A stretch of 64,000 nucleotides of DNA from Dysidea avara (GCF_963678975.1 NC_089273.1:7688614-7752613); one strand, 5' to 3'. Positions 47,265 through 58,498 are shown, numbered from the stretch's first letter. Program-made: numbers and translations. The notes: a model not told the origin generated them from the letters alone.

Positions 47265-47800
47265 TGATATATATTGTAGTATCTGTACTTGTACTTTATA
47301 AAAATTAATGCCGTATGGGACTGTAAGTCATGTACCACTTCTAGTGCTGTATATTAGGGATCATGGAGTTCTGGACTTACTTGCCCTTCAAATTCACCAA
47401 AAAAGCCTCAGTTTTCCTCCAACACAGCTTGGCCATATTGGTTTAATTCAGTTAAATAGAAAAATCCATAGAAACTTGTTGGGGGGGGGGGGGGGGGGGT
47501 TTAAGTTTGTCTGAAGGCATTTTTGGGCTTGGTTATACTGACTTTTCTACTAACTGACTACCTGATGCCTTCAGCTAAGCATAACTCAACAATGGATAAT
47601 GCTGTGGGCTAGATTTTTTGCATCACTTCATCCAGAGATGTGCCTCTCTGCCAACCGCAGTATGTACAATACACTCATCATGGACTTACATTTGTACATT
47701 TTTATAACATCATTATAACTAATGACCCAGTGCATTCCACATCAAAAGAAGGATGTTGCCAGAAATGCCATAATTATTAATTTCGCATACAGTATGAACA
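47265..47800 (+). repeat. Dispersed repeat R3, partial copy with a G20 run
   Basis: It shares GTAGTATCTGTACTTGTACT, CTACTAACTGACTACCTGAT and CACTTCATCCAGAGATGTG with copy 1 and the 61 kb copy. A run of about 20 G lies at 47479-47499. Confidence 0.65.
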
Positions 47801-47934
47801 ATTATAGAATAATGAAGTAACCATTATGCTTCATCCTCAGTTATGCTCCGCCTGTTAGGCAAGTGTTACTCAGTGATACAAATGTACGAGAAGTGTCTCT
47901 GCAATTGCTAAGGAAAATACGGGCAATAAGCTCA

Positions 47935-49462
47935 ATCAAGACACACACTAGTGTGTCGTGCAGCCCAAGAATCCGGCGCGCCACACCGTGAGTATATTAA
48001 CCGGAAGAAATTAATAAGTGATTTTCACATCTTTGTAGCTCCGTGATCCCTTATCAGATTACAAATAAAATGCTGCAGAAGTGCCCGCGCGGTAGGGGAG
48101 TCTACTTAAAAAATTTGAAGAAAATCGCCCAAGCCATTTTTTAGATACGAGCGACCAAAGTTCGGGTATTTTTCTTGGTTTTTTTTCTTCTACTTATTTT
48201 CGCAAACTTTGCAAAATTTGCCATAAAATACGAATTTATGCTCCAATCAGGCTGAAACTTGGTGCACTTAAAGGGCTCATTACAGAGAATTTCAGTACCA
48301 AGATTAGTAGGTATCCGATGAGCATTCATGGAGTTATGACCAACTGTTCGCATAAAATAAGGTCAAAAGTCTGTCACGTCCACAGGGTAAACCCCTGTAA
48401 GTAATAAGCTGAAAATTGCTATGTAGTTGGAGTAGCTATTGTAGGAGTGCCTCTTTTGTGGATTTAAAGGAATCCAGATAAAGGCCATCAAGATATAGCA
48501 CAAAACCCAACCTATGTCACAATCACGCGATCGATTTTTATGAATTAAAATCATGCCTATCAGGCAAACCGCTTAGAGCAATGCGCTGAAAATCGGTGTA
48601 TAGCTGGAATAATCGTCATAGAAAGTCCTTGCAGTAGTACAGAAGAATTGGTTTGCAAACCATTGGGTTATGATTCGAAAGCCAACTACATGTAGCACAT
48701 GCGAGATACTCTAATAGAACAGTCACCCTAATAGAGCATTCAGCCACGTTTATAACTTACTCCATTATAGAATTATATTACATTACATATTATTCTGTAG
48801 GGTCTTCAGATACAAACAGTTAATCTTATAGATAATTCGGCTACACGCAAGTCATTTTGTAGAAAGTTCAGCTACAAACAATTCACCCTGTAGAGAGATC
48901 AACTAGATGAAGTTACTTTGTAGAGAGTTCAACTACAAAGAAAGCACCATGTAGAGAGTTCAGCTGCAAACAAATCACCCTGTAGAGAGTTCAGCTACGA
49001 GCAGATCACCCTGTAGAGAGTCCAGCTGCAAAGAAGTCACCTTGTAGAGAGATCAGCTAGAAACAAGTCATCCTGTAGAGACATGAGCTAGAAAAAATTA
49101 TCCTGCAGAGAGATCAGCTGGAAGAAGTTAACTTGTAGAGAGTTCAGCTACAAAGGTAGCACCTGTAGAGAGTTCAGCTAGGATCAAGTCATCCTGTACA
49201 GAGATGAGCTAGAAACAAGTCATCCTGTAGAGAGATCAGCTAGAAACAAGTCCAAGTCATCCTGTAGGGAGATAAGCTGGAAGAAGTTAACTTGTACAGA
49301 GTTCAGCTACAAAGAAAGTACCCAGTAGAGAGTTCAGCTAGGATCAAGTCACCCTGTAGAGAGATCAGGTACAAACAAATCACCTGTAGAAATATGTGCT
49401 AGAAACAGATCACCATTTAGATAGTTCAGCCTGAAACAAGTCACCCTGAAAAGGTTGAACTA
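47935..49462 (+). mobile_element. Composite element C (shorter; lacks the foldback tail)
   Basis: The left end ATCAAGACACACACTAGTG, with GGCGCGCCACACCGTGAG, is followed by the diverged body, the module (48702-48746) and a short 31-bp array (48793-49462, about 21 units). The distal flank and foldback of A and B are missing; R-A sequence follows directly. Confidence 0.75.
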
Positions 49463-50014
49463 GAGAGATAATTACAGCTACAGTTCAGTACTATGTTGTT
49501 CAGACCTTCTTTTCATCTAATCAGCCAGTCTGTGAGTATCAAACATGAACACATGATATTAAGCTGTTTGTTAAGTTAATAGAATTGAATCTGTGTTGAA
49601 GACCCAAATCCAATTGCATGCACATAATATTATTATACTGACATATATTTTATGTTTTGAGCTACTCTGTACTCTACAAAAAATATGTATATATTTCACT
49701 GTCTGAATACCATGATGGTGGTCCAAAAGGATATTCCAGGAAGAAGTGGGTCATCAATGTTATTATTACACTATTAAAGTGTTGGAATACTTTAAACAGC
49801 TTTGTGGTAAGGTAGTTACATGAATGATAGCACTTCTTAGTCCATTAGCACTTCTCAGAACTAGTTGTATCATATTATGTAATATCCAAACTATTCCATC
49901 AGTCTATAATGGACATACAATGCATACTGTTAACTCTAGTCTAGTTTAGTGGTCTATTTGACAGTATGAGTTTATTATTGCTTGAATCTGTTGCATTTTA
50001 TTGACAGCCTTACC

Positions 50015-50548
50015 TAGTCTCGCGTGCCAGACGGTTTGTGTGTGGGCGGCAAATAAACCGTCTGGTCACTGTTGCACACATTCCGGGACCACTGCCGGAA
50101 TGTTGGCAGAGCCAATCAGATCGCTTCGCGGACTCTGTGACGAAACAAACACTAATAATTCAAATTCTTAGTGTAATAAAGAACTGAATCTCGGCTACAC
50201 AGATTACTTTTTCGAAAGTTTAACAACGCCATGGGTTTAGGATCTTTCTTTCTCTAGTACAGGGCTCTTAAAAGCGTTGGTATAAGAACGATTATGGTTC
50301 ACTACGGATTTGTGAAACGGCGGAATTGTAGAGGAAGACGTTCTTCGAATACGTCACCAGACAATACCAGTACAATTATCGTCTTAACTACTCACAGAAG
50401 TGGTTGGAACGAATATTACATCATCCTTGGCGCAAAACAATACCGTGATGTAATCTAATTGTATTCCAGTGAGTTCACGGAAAGTGTGCAACAGTGACTA
50501 GACGGTTTATTTGCCGCCCCCACACAAACCGTCTGGCACGCGAGACTA
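50015..50548. mobile_element. Mutator-like miniature element (534 bp)
   Basis: Long terminal inverted repeats of about 75 bases begin TAGTCTCGCGTGCCAGACGG and include GGCGGCAAATAAACCGTCTG. Exact 9-bp duplications AGCCTTACC lie at 50006-50014 and 50549-50557. Long arms with a 9-bp target duplication fit the Mutator superfamily. Each arm also folds on CAGACGGTTT and AAACCGTCTG. No transposase. Confidence 0.85.
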
Positions 50549-50759
50549 AGCCTTACCTTCCTGTTTAAAAGTGTGTAAACCGATTTTCTCTGGATAACTG
50601 TACCACTGTTTACTAGTTGCTTTTTGGTGATGTTATTTAGGGACCTGTCGATTATGCTGGCATAATAATGAGCATAATAGGTGTCTGAAAGCATTGAGCA
50701 TAATGCTAGCATAATATGCACAACACTTGTGCATTTTTTTCACCCCTTCTAGGTATTTG

Positions 50760-50905
50760 TCCCGTTTCACTTTAGGATATTTAGCTCAAAGATTTTCGCT
50801 TAGGCTCCTAGGCTATGGGTAAACACCTCGAGCAGGCTCTGCCTTCTGTGTACACCCTCCAGTGCCTAACTGGTAAAGTAGATAATAACAATAATAATAA
50901 TAACT
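50760..50905 (+). repeat. SINE-like or LINE 3'-end repeat
   Basis: The same block as 45672-45795, ending in an (ATAATA)n tail. It lies inside the hAT-type miniature element, so it inserted after, or was carried with, that element. Confidence 0.6.
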
Positions 50906-50915
50906 ACCATAAATT

Positions 50916-51048
50916 CTTGCTTATCAAAGTACATATCACAGAAAAAGATCGAGATACTCTAATAGAACAGTCAGAAAATAATCAGTCCGCTGACTGTTCT
51001 ATTAGAGTATATCGATCTTTTCTGTGACATGCATTTTGACAAGCAAGG
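50916..51048. repeat. Palindrome built on the short module
   Basis: Arms of about 58 bases contain GATCGAGATACTCTAATAGA and ACAGTCAG, and the complement GATCGATATACTCTAATAGA-type. The outer parts CTTGCTTATCAAAG and TCACAGAAA also pair. The loop is about 15 bases. Confidence 0.9.
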
Positions 51049-52544
51049 GCTTAGAGTCTGTGCTTCAGTAACTTACTGTTTTCCCATATAAAAGTGTAAT
51101 TTACTAGAAAAACATGGAACTGAGGTATAAATATTCAGCATAATTTGAGCATAATGGGTAAATATTGAACATTAATTTAAGCATAATAGGCAAATTTTGA
51201 GTAGTGCAGCATAGCATAATAGGTAAAACAATGAGCATAATCGACGAGTCCCTAATGTTATTTTATTTCTATCAATGTGCAAAAGAAGTGTACAGAAGAC
51301 AGACAGCAGCGTTAACAGTGCACAGTGTTTGTATCATTGCTAGCAGTAGAGAAACTATTCTCAATAATGAACTACAACAAGGTTTTGTGCAGTTTTTGTG
51401 AAAAAATGTGCAAGTTTTATGTCTTGTAGTGAATTTAAAAACACTTCTTTGGTTCAGTGTGGCTATAAAAGGCAAGAAAAGAAAGAAAAAAACTTGAGTC
51501 AAGTAGTCTATACCAGTACAGTAGTTTAATCCAGTTAATAGAAACATCTATTTTTTAAGACAGTTATGGAATTGCCAATGTTTTATCTTGTGCCATTGGA
51601 GTGCAAACATTGCTGACACAAGAATACAAAAATAATAATGGAATGACAAAATCAGCAAAAGAAACTAATTCTATTTTTATAGTTACTATGATACTTATTT
51701 CTATAAATACATCTGTCAAATAAAGCATCTGATTCTTGATTTCACCAAATGAGCTACCACACTCTGATCACTTAAGGGTGAGGTAGAGTTGTCTGATTGT
51801 TTATGGGTATGATCACAATCATTCACTTTATAATTTCAGCTCTTAGTATGGATCTACTCCCTCATATGCTAGAGTATCAGCACTTAAAATAGTTTTGTCT
51901 TGGAATGGTTTAAAAGGCAACCTATAAGCACAAGAAGCTATAAAAATTTTTAAGTTTTGCAATCTTAAGAACCTGAAAGGGACAGTGCTTTTGGAGGAAG
52001 CGGGGGTGGGTTGAAAGAATTAGTGAAACTTTGTCAAAAATGTAAAGTACACACTGTGTATAATTTATAAGGCTAATTAAATTGTATATTAGGGCTCTAC
52101 TCTGCATAATACGCATGAACAAAAAAAGAACAAGTGAGTCCTTAATGTTATTATTACACCAACAAAGTGTTGGAATGTTGTGAAAAACTTTGTGGTAAGG
52201 TAGTTACATGGATGATAGCACTTGGATATATTTTCTTATTCCATTAGCACTTCTCAGAACTAGTTATATTATATTATGTAATACCAACACCACTCTAGCT
52301 GTCACTGATGACATACTTATAATACCCATACATTGATTTTTGTATATTTATTAGTGTTACTGGACAGACAGATAAGTGTCTGATACCTCCGGGGGACTAG
52401 CCAAAAAAAGGCAATCAACAAATACATCAAAGAGTGATATTTGCTAGTTACTAGAATACAGTAGTTGAAATTCAAATATAGAGTAGAGGGGAGTGAATTC
52501 TTGTCAACATTAATAGAATCTGCTGCTGTATCAGTAGATCTAGT

Positions 52545-53850
52545 TTAGGCTACTTGAAGCACTACTGTAATAATCTTTCCTCTAGGATTGGTCAAATGTT
52601 TTTCCCCTGCTGACAAATGTCTTTTTACTTCAACACGTAGTTCCTTGGCTGCCTCCCGTTCCTTTAGAGTCTTATGTGGTGATGTATACACTTTGTTATA
52701 GGAGAAATTGTGCCTCAGTTTGCTGGTTCTCTTTAAGATGTTATATTTGGTAGAAGCTTCGGCTACTGAAATCAATGAAGGTCTGGCCTTACTATCAATA
52801 GGCTTTTCTTCCCAACCTGACACATTTCAACAAATTGACATCATCAATCTTAAGCTAGAAAGAAAACAATTGGGGAAAAAGCATTCTTATCTTGCTGGGT
52901 TCGATTTTTTGTAGCTGAGGCACTTGGCTCTGGAAGATTGTATATAGCAAGGTTACATTTCTTTCTTTCTCTATCTAATTATTCATCAACTACTTCAACT
53001 GGACTAGAAGAAAGCAAGCTATCAACGGCAGAAGGAGGTTTTGATATTACAGTATTTGCAGTTGCTTTGATTTCACTCTACAAGTTTTGGTTTAGTGAAC
53101 ACAGTTCATCGACTTTAGAAGAAAACTCAGAAAGCGCATCTCTAATTGTGACCGGGCCTGCGAAAATAGGGCATGTGGGCACATGATTTTTGCTTACTTT
53201 TTCAAACTTCAATCACTTGTAACTTTTTGTACTACTATGCTATAGTAATGTAATTTACAGCTCCTAGTAAGTATTTAATTGGCTTTATGATACAAGTTAC
53301 AGAATTCAACTATTCTGTTTCAGTACTGAGATATGACCTGTAGAATAGCAGGATGTAGTTTGTGCCCACATGCCCTATTATCGCAGGCTCGGTCACAATT
53401 ACATCTTGCTCTTCCACTACTGTTTGCAAAATGCCTCCATTTGTGTTTTCAGATGGTGATAGAGTTGATTGTATATTTCAAAATATAAATTGCTTGAAGC
53501 GTGTCAAACAATTGTTCAGTCGACAGTAATACATTACATTGCTAGATTCATTATTACTTGTGTGAAGAGCTGATAATGCTCCTTATCTACTCCTTCACAT
53601 TCAGCATGTACTAATGATGTGCACAAATCACACTGTAACAGGTCACATGTAGTAGTAAACTCCTTACTGTGGTATTCACATATCTCGACTTTCTTACTCA
53701 ACAAGACACCCTTTGGGTCTGGGGATCATTTGGATGATTTCGTTTGGTTCCACAGCCAGTGGGCTGTCTTCCAGTTACTTTCCTTTAGTGGCATCAAGAC
53801 ATCATTCACCAATTCTAATTAGTGCCTCTTTTTGTATAGTCTGGCTTAAA
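52545..53850 (-). pseudogene. LINE ORF1 protein, degenerate (PHD, coiled coil, RRM-like, C-terminal domain)
   Basis: Minus-strand pieces appear in order. A PHD-type zinc finger comes first (about 53690-53540: CEYHSKEFTTTCDLLQCDLC, then HAECEGVD). A short coiled-coil piece follows (ALSEFSSKVDELCSLNQN, about 53130-53070). Next is an RRM-like stretch (DRERRKKCNLAIYNLPEP, about 52985-52930; CVRLGRK near 52830), and a C-terminal block in the frame 52823-52545 (YNILKRTSKLRHN, TLKEREAAKELRVEVKRHLS, AGEKHLTNPRGKII). This layout is known for ORF1 proteins of several animal LINE groups; the protein binds element RNA. Stops and frameshifts separate the pieces, and a TGTGACC element (53147-53397) splits the gene. 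No ORF2 follows in the minus direction. Confidence 0.75.
53147..53397. mobile_element. TGTGACC miniature element (251 bp) inside LINE ORF1
   Basis: TGTGACCGGGCCTGCGAAAA and GCATGTGGGCACA pair with the right end (TGTGCCCACATGCCCTATTA). AT flanks both sides. It has exactly the same length as 46524-46774. Confidence 0.9.
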
Positions 53851-53899
53851 GTACGACTTTACTAAAGAACTAACGTACATTCAGTCAGCGCTCCTTCCT

Positions 53900-54270
53900 T
53901 CTAGCTCCTTGAGACTAGTGTGAGATTTCTGTTACCTATCAGTGCTTTCACTGTTTTGCAGTCTTCATATATTCTCATAGTACTATGGGAAAATATTCAA
54001 GCAAAAAGACAACAGCAAATTTATTAACAGATTCTAGTCTTGCCAAATGGAGAAAGGATGATAAGGATTGAGCAAACCATTTACTTGTAAAATGCTGCTT
54101 TAACACTTAAAGGGCATTTTCATAAATTACAAGAAACCATTTACAGTACTTGAGTAGTTTTTCGGCAATGGACTGTGCAATTATTCTATGAAAGCTTACT
54201 GTCCGTTAATACTCCAAGATATTTGGTGATTGACTGCTTGCGACTTCCTTGATAGGAGATAGTGAATAGT
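53900..54270 (-). pseudogene. LINE reverse-transcriptase thumb fragment
   Basis: The minus strand reads KQSITKYLGVLTDSKLS from 54240, then HCRKTTQVL, CNL, KCPLSVKAAFYK in one frame broken by stops. It aligns with the YLGIIID, KATRLIGFLQCNLRN and KELSYKQF blocks of the LINE at 9534-10762. It is a different copy lying 5' of the ORF1 remnant in the same orientation. Confidence 0.7.
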
Positions 54271-54299
54271 AGGGTATGGTGGGGCTTTATTTTGTATGC

Positions 54300-54460
54300 G
54301 TTAAAGCATTGCCGCGAGTCCTATAATGACAAATAAAGTACGAGGCGCTCGGCCGAGATGTTAATAAAGCACGAGGCTAAATCGAGTTCTTTATTAGCAT
54401 CGAAGCCAATCGCCGAGTGCTTTATTTTTCATATAACACGAGCAAGGCAATGCTTTAAAT
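54300..54460. repeat. Inverted repeat, about 80-base arms
   Basis: TTAAAGCATTGC at the left pairs with GCAATGCTTTAA at the right. AATAAAGTACGAGGCGCTCGG and AATAAAGCACGAGG-type words occur in both arms. Richer in CG than the flanks. Confidence 0.75.
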
Positions 54461-54469
54461 GATTTATGG

Positions 54470-55347
54470 AACTTTGTAGTCGTGTAGCTGTTCATATACA
54501 CTCGCTACAGGACTCGTAATTAACATGCGTTACACGAACTATTACTAGCAGCCTGAATGCACACAAACTATTTTAACAAGGTAACTCACTCGTAGTTTAC
54601 CATAGTTTGACATGACAGACTCTCATCAGAGTTCATCGCGTATATTTTGGCAGATTTGGGTCGTAATCCGCAATCAATTTTGTGATAGGGGATAGTATCT
54701 ACAGTTCATACACGTGATATGCAAACAATAGTACAGTATAATAAGACAGTCCACCAGAAGCGGTAGCTACGGGGAAAGGGAAAAGTGCGGCAGGGAGGGG
54801 TGTGGTGGGGATAGTTGTGCTTGAATTTCGATACATCAATGCTTTGCTAGAATGAGGGAAAGATGGCATCCAAATTGATTCTACTTGCTTCTGAAGGTAG
54901 TTAGGAAGATAGCAGTGTTGGGCAGGAAAAGACTGAAACTTGGAAGAAATAGATGAAGAATAGTCAGGACGTGGTCTCCATTGAGCTAGTTGATTGGACT
55001 GGTGCTGGTGATGGTTCTTAGTGAACGAGGTTTAGGAGGTGAAGGTATTATTGAAGGTAAACGATTCTATTGTGACACATGGTGAAGTACTTCTGTGATA
55101 TCTCCAGGATTTGTCTGTTTACATTAACAAACGTAACAGTAACGTTACCTTCTCCCAGCCATCATCAAAGCATTTAGGTATGTCTATAAAAGCAATCCAG
55201 TGGTAGGAGTCATATTGGCTAGGGTGATTGACCACTCAGCATGGTGAGGGTATCAGTCTTCACCAGCTTGGGTGATTAATCATAGTGGCATGAGTTCCGC
55301 AGGCTATAAACCTGCACTAGAGCATGTGGGCAACTATGCTTTATTGC
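54470..55347. other. No gene seen
   Basis: Low-complexity and AT-rich sequence; no supported open frame. Confidence 0.4.
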
Positions 55348-55387
55348 CCACAAAGAGTGCTTTATTGCAATAAAGCACTCTTTGTGG
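55348..55387. repeat. Perfect 40-bp palindrome, no loop
   Basis: CCACAAAGAGTGCTTTATTG is followed directly by its reverse complement. Two more partial copies (TTATTGCCCACAAA and CAATAAAGCACTTTTTGTGG) flank it. Confidence 0.95.
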
Positions 55388-55519
55388 TACAATAAAGCAC
55401 TTTTTGTGGGCAATAAATCACTGTTTGCCGTAAAGTGTATTTTATGAAATTTAAAATATCTCGCCAATGCAAAGTCCTATAAATTGATATCATGTAGAAA
55501 TTCAGTAAGGTGAAGGGTT

Positions 55520-55995
55520 GAAATGCATTTGACATTAAGGTGTTGTATACAGGAAACCCTTCTAATATGAAGCCATATAAAAGAAGCTATAATTTCACCA
55601 CAAAAAATTCTTGGTTAAATTTTCTTTCAAATTTGGCAATTTTAATATAAGGTACATAAAATAAATTTTTTTTGTCACAGATCACACTTATATATACTTG
55701 TGTGGCCACACTGCATCATATACTTACTATAAAGCTCTTGGCTTTGTTGTAACAAGAAATCTGTTATTATAATTAGATATTCACAAATTAAATTGAGTAG
55801 TGTGGTATAGGAATGTGGTTTAAGGAGAGATTTGTGTCCTTTGTGCAAAATTTTGGTGGCATGAGTAATTTCACAATTTGTGGTCTTAGTGTTACAGTAT
55901 CCTAAATGGTGAAGGCAGCTTTTCTGCATTAGTTTTCTCTAGACTCTGGTATACTAGTGAATAAGACCTCTGTATGTGTGCTTGCTTGCGCAATA
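55520..55995 (+). repeat. Dispersed repeat R3, copy 3, left part
   Basis: It matches 43620-44100 (GTATACAGGAAACCC, ACTTGTGTGGCCACACTG, AAGACCTCTGTAT). The continuation is at 61035 (CAGTGGTGTAAAGAAAATAA). Confidence 0.7.
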
Positions 55996-56003
55996 TATTT
56001 TAT

Positions 56004-56120
56004 AGTTATAACACGCTTATGAGGGATATGACTAAAATATATGCACCATTCATGAGAGCGCTCAGCGCTCGAGTGAGAGTGCGTATATTTAGTCATATCC
56101 CGAGTAATCGTGTTATAACT
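56004..56120. repeat. Inverted repeat (117 bp)
   Basis: AGTTATAACACG pairs with CGTGTTATAACT. GGATATGACTAAAATATATG pairs with ATATTTAGTCATATCC. The core is GAGCGCTCAGCGCTC. Confidence 0.9.
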
Positions 56121-56485
56121 GTTATATTCTACACCTCAGTAAATGAAACGATTATAGATAGTAAGTTATAGTGAAACAGCACCTCCTGGAGATAGAAATC
56201 AATAGAAATTCTTGATGGATCAGACATTTCACACTTTCAATGGTGCCACGCCAACATAGTCGCGATTAGTGATTTATCCACGAAGGAGGCAAGAGTTCAT
56301 CGAAACTTGTTCCAGTCCTTGAGGTGAATAATTGTTGGTTGATTTAGGCACTTGTTATTAGAGACTTGTTTACCGTTTAGATAAGGATTTTGCGGAATGT
56401 GTGAAGTTACACCATATATGGCAAGCGTAGCCACAAAGCGTGGTATATCAATTATATACCACAGTTTACCATGGTATAATTATCA

Positions 56486-58498
56486 GGGTCATTCCATGCC
56501 AAATCAACAAAAAAAATCCCGACCCCTTCAGATTTTCATGAAATTTGGCATAGACATGGACGCTACTAAAACACTTTCTCACACCAAAATTTGGCCCATT
56601 CTATTGATCTCTCTTTAAGATATGACCACTCCAAGTTTGTTACAAAATACTACACTGGTTTAATAAAATGGTCGTAACTTTGTCAGTGATTATCACAAAA
56701 CCTTTCTGTTTAGATTTTTGGAATTCTTATTAAATTCTCTTTCAATTGATATATAATTCATTATAATTACTCAAAGGAAAAGGTCAAACCACAAAAATGT
56801 GACTTGTTCCTTTGATCTTACTTTTTCAAAAAGGATATTTCAATTACTTTAATTTTTTGTTCAAATATTCCTCTAATACCATTCTTTCATGTTAGTAAGT
56901 GTGAAGTTGGGATGGCAAGTAGATCATGAGTTATGGCTACATACGTAATTTTACATGCTACTGGGGGTTATAAGTATGAACACTACTATAACAATACAAA
57001 ATTTTAAATTAAATTATAGTATGGAATCTCATCACAATGTGGCCAAGTTGCAATACACATACAGTTGGAGGCATAGTATAGAAGTATCATAAGGTGATTT
57101 GAAGTATCAATACTCTCCCACACCAATATCCCCTATTGTTATACATATCGATGCAGTTATAACAACATGATTTTGGTGCAAGCACCATCAGGAACCCATA
57201 ATAGAGATTTTATGAACTATAGTTGGAGGGTTTAGCAGCAAATTATCTTATGAAAGGTTTGACAAAATTGTGGAAACTTCACATTAACATTGTGAAGTTG
57301 GAGGGTAAATCATTCCTTATTCACCAAAGTCACCAATTCTTCTGCTAAATTTTTCTGTTAGTCTGTAGGACATCTGTTTTTATGTACATGTCAGCAGACA
57401 CTACATAATAACAGAAAATTTTGGAGGGGCAATATTTAGTGGAGAATTTGGTGAATAAGGAATGATTTACATTGGAACCTATCTAAGCCGGTCAAAACTT
57501 TGGGCCGGTCACCTTCAGGCAAGTGGCTGCTTTTGACAGGTGGATTAACATATAGGTATCTCATGTGGAGAATATATAGTTGGCCCTTATACGGTAGTCT
57601 TTCTATACAGTCACTGTACTAAATCAAAACCCTCCAACTTCATAATTTTAATAGAAGCCTATTGTGAAGTTTCCACAATTCTGTCAAACTTTTCTCTTAC
57701 AAAACTTACAGTATCATAAGATACTTTGCTGCTAAACCCTCCAACTATATGGCATCAGGAGTTCATAAAATCTCTCCTGATGGTGTTTGCACCTAAATCA
57801 TGTTGTTATCATAACTGCATTGATATACATAGCAATAGGAGATATTAGTGTGGCTTCAGCAATGGAGAGTATTGATACTTCTGTTTAATCACCTTATGAC
57901 ACTTCTATACTATGCTTCCAACTGTATGTGTATTGCAACTTGGCCACATTGTGATGAGATTCCATCCTATAATTTAATTTAAAAGTTTGTATTGTTATAG
58001 TAGTGTTCATACTTACCCCCAGTAGCATGTAAATTACGTATGTAGCCACAACTCATGATTTACTTGCCATCCCAACTTCACACTTACTGTCATGAAAGAA
58101 GGATATTAGAAGAATATTTGAACAAAAAATGAAAGTAATTGAAATATCCTTTTTGAAAAAAGTAAGATCAAAGGAAAAAGTCACATTTTTGTGGTTTGAC
58201 ATTTTCCTTTGAATAATTATAGTGAATTATATATCACTTAAAAGAGAATTTAATAAGCATTCCAAAAATCTAAACAGAAAGGTCTTGTGATAATCACTGA
58301 CAAAGTTATGACCATTTTATTAAACCACTGTAGTATTTTGTAACAAACTTGGAGTGGTCATATCTTAAAGGGACATTAATAGAATGGGCCAAATTTTGGT
58401 GTGAGAAAGTTTCTTAGTAGAGTCCATGTATATGCCAAATTTCATGAAAATCCAAAGGGGTCAGGATTTTTTTTTGTTGATTTGGTATGGAATGACCC
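56486..58498. mobile_element. Foldback element, arms of about 820 bases (2.0 kb)
   Basis: The left end GGGTCATTCCATGCCAAATC and the right end (its complement with one change, GATTTGGTATGGAATGACCC) start two long inverted arms, 56486-about 57300 and about 57660-58498. A 4-bp duplication ATCA flanks them (56482-56485, 58499-58502). The spacer contains another miniature element. The arm frame with QIFMKFGIDMD is not a recognised protein. Confidence 0.85.
57305..57470. mobile_element. Miniature element in the foldback spacer (166 bp)
   Basis: GTAAATCATTCCTTATTCAC at the left pairs with the complement at 57451-57470. Inner TTTTTCTGTTA and TAACAGAAAATTTT also pair. Confidence 0.85.

Larger units (their letters stand above)
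50638..51254. mobile_element. hAT-type miniature element, GCATAAT family (617 bp)
   Basis: Ends are TAGGGACCTGTCGATTATGC and GCATAATCGACGAGTCCCTA. Exact 8-bp duplications ATGTTATT lie at 50630-50637 and 51255-51262. It carries the SINE-like repeat (50760-50905) and an inverted module pair (50916-51048). Confidence 0.92.
49470..52330 (+). repeat. Dispersed repeat R-A, plus-strand copy carrying two insertions
   Basis: Homologous to 18620-17400 inverted. After removing 50015-50548 and 50638-51254 with one duplication each, the sequence reads continuously: a TTATTGACAG block joins CCTTACCTTCCTGTTTAAAA and GTGTGTAAAC, then GATGTTATT joins TTATTTCTATCAATGTGC. The exon-like block GHQCYYYTIKVLEYFKQL-type lies at about 49745. 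A degenerate second one lies at about 52140. Confidence 0.7.
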
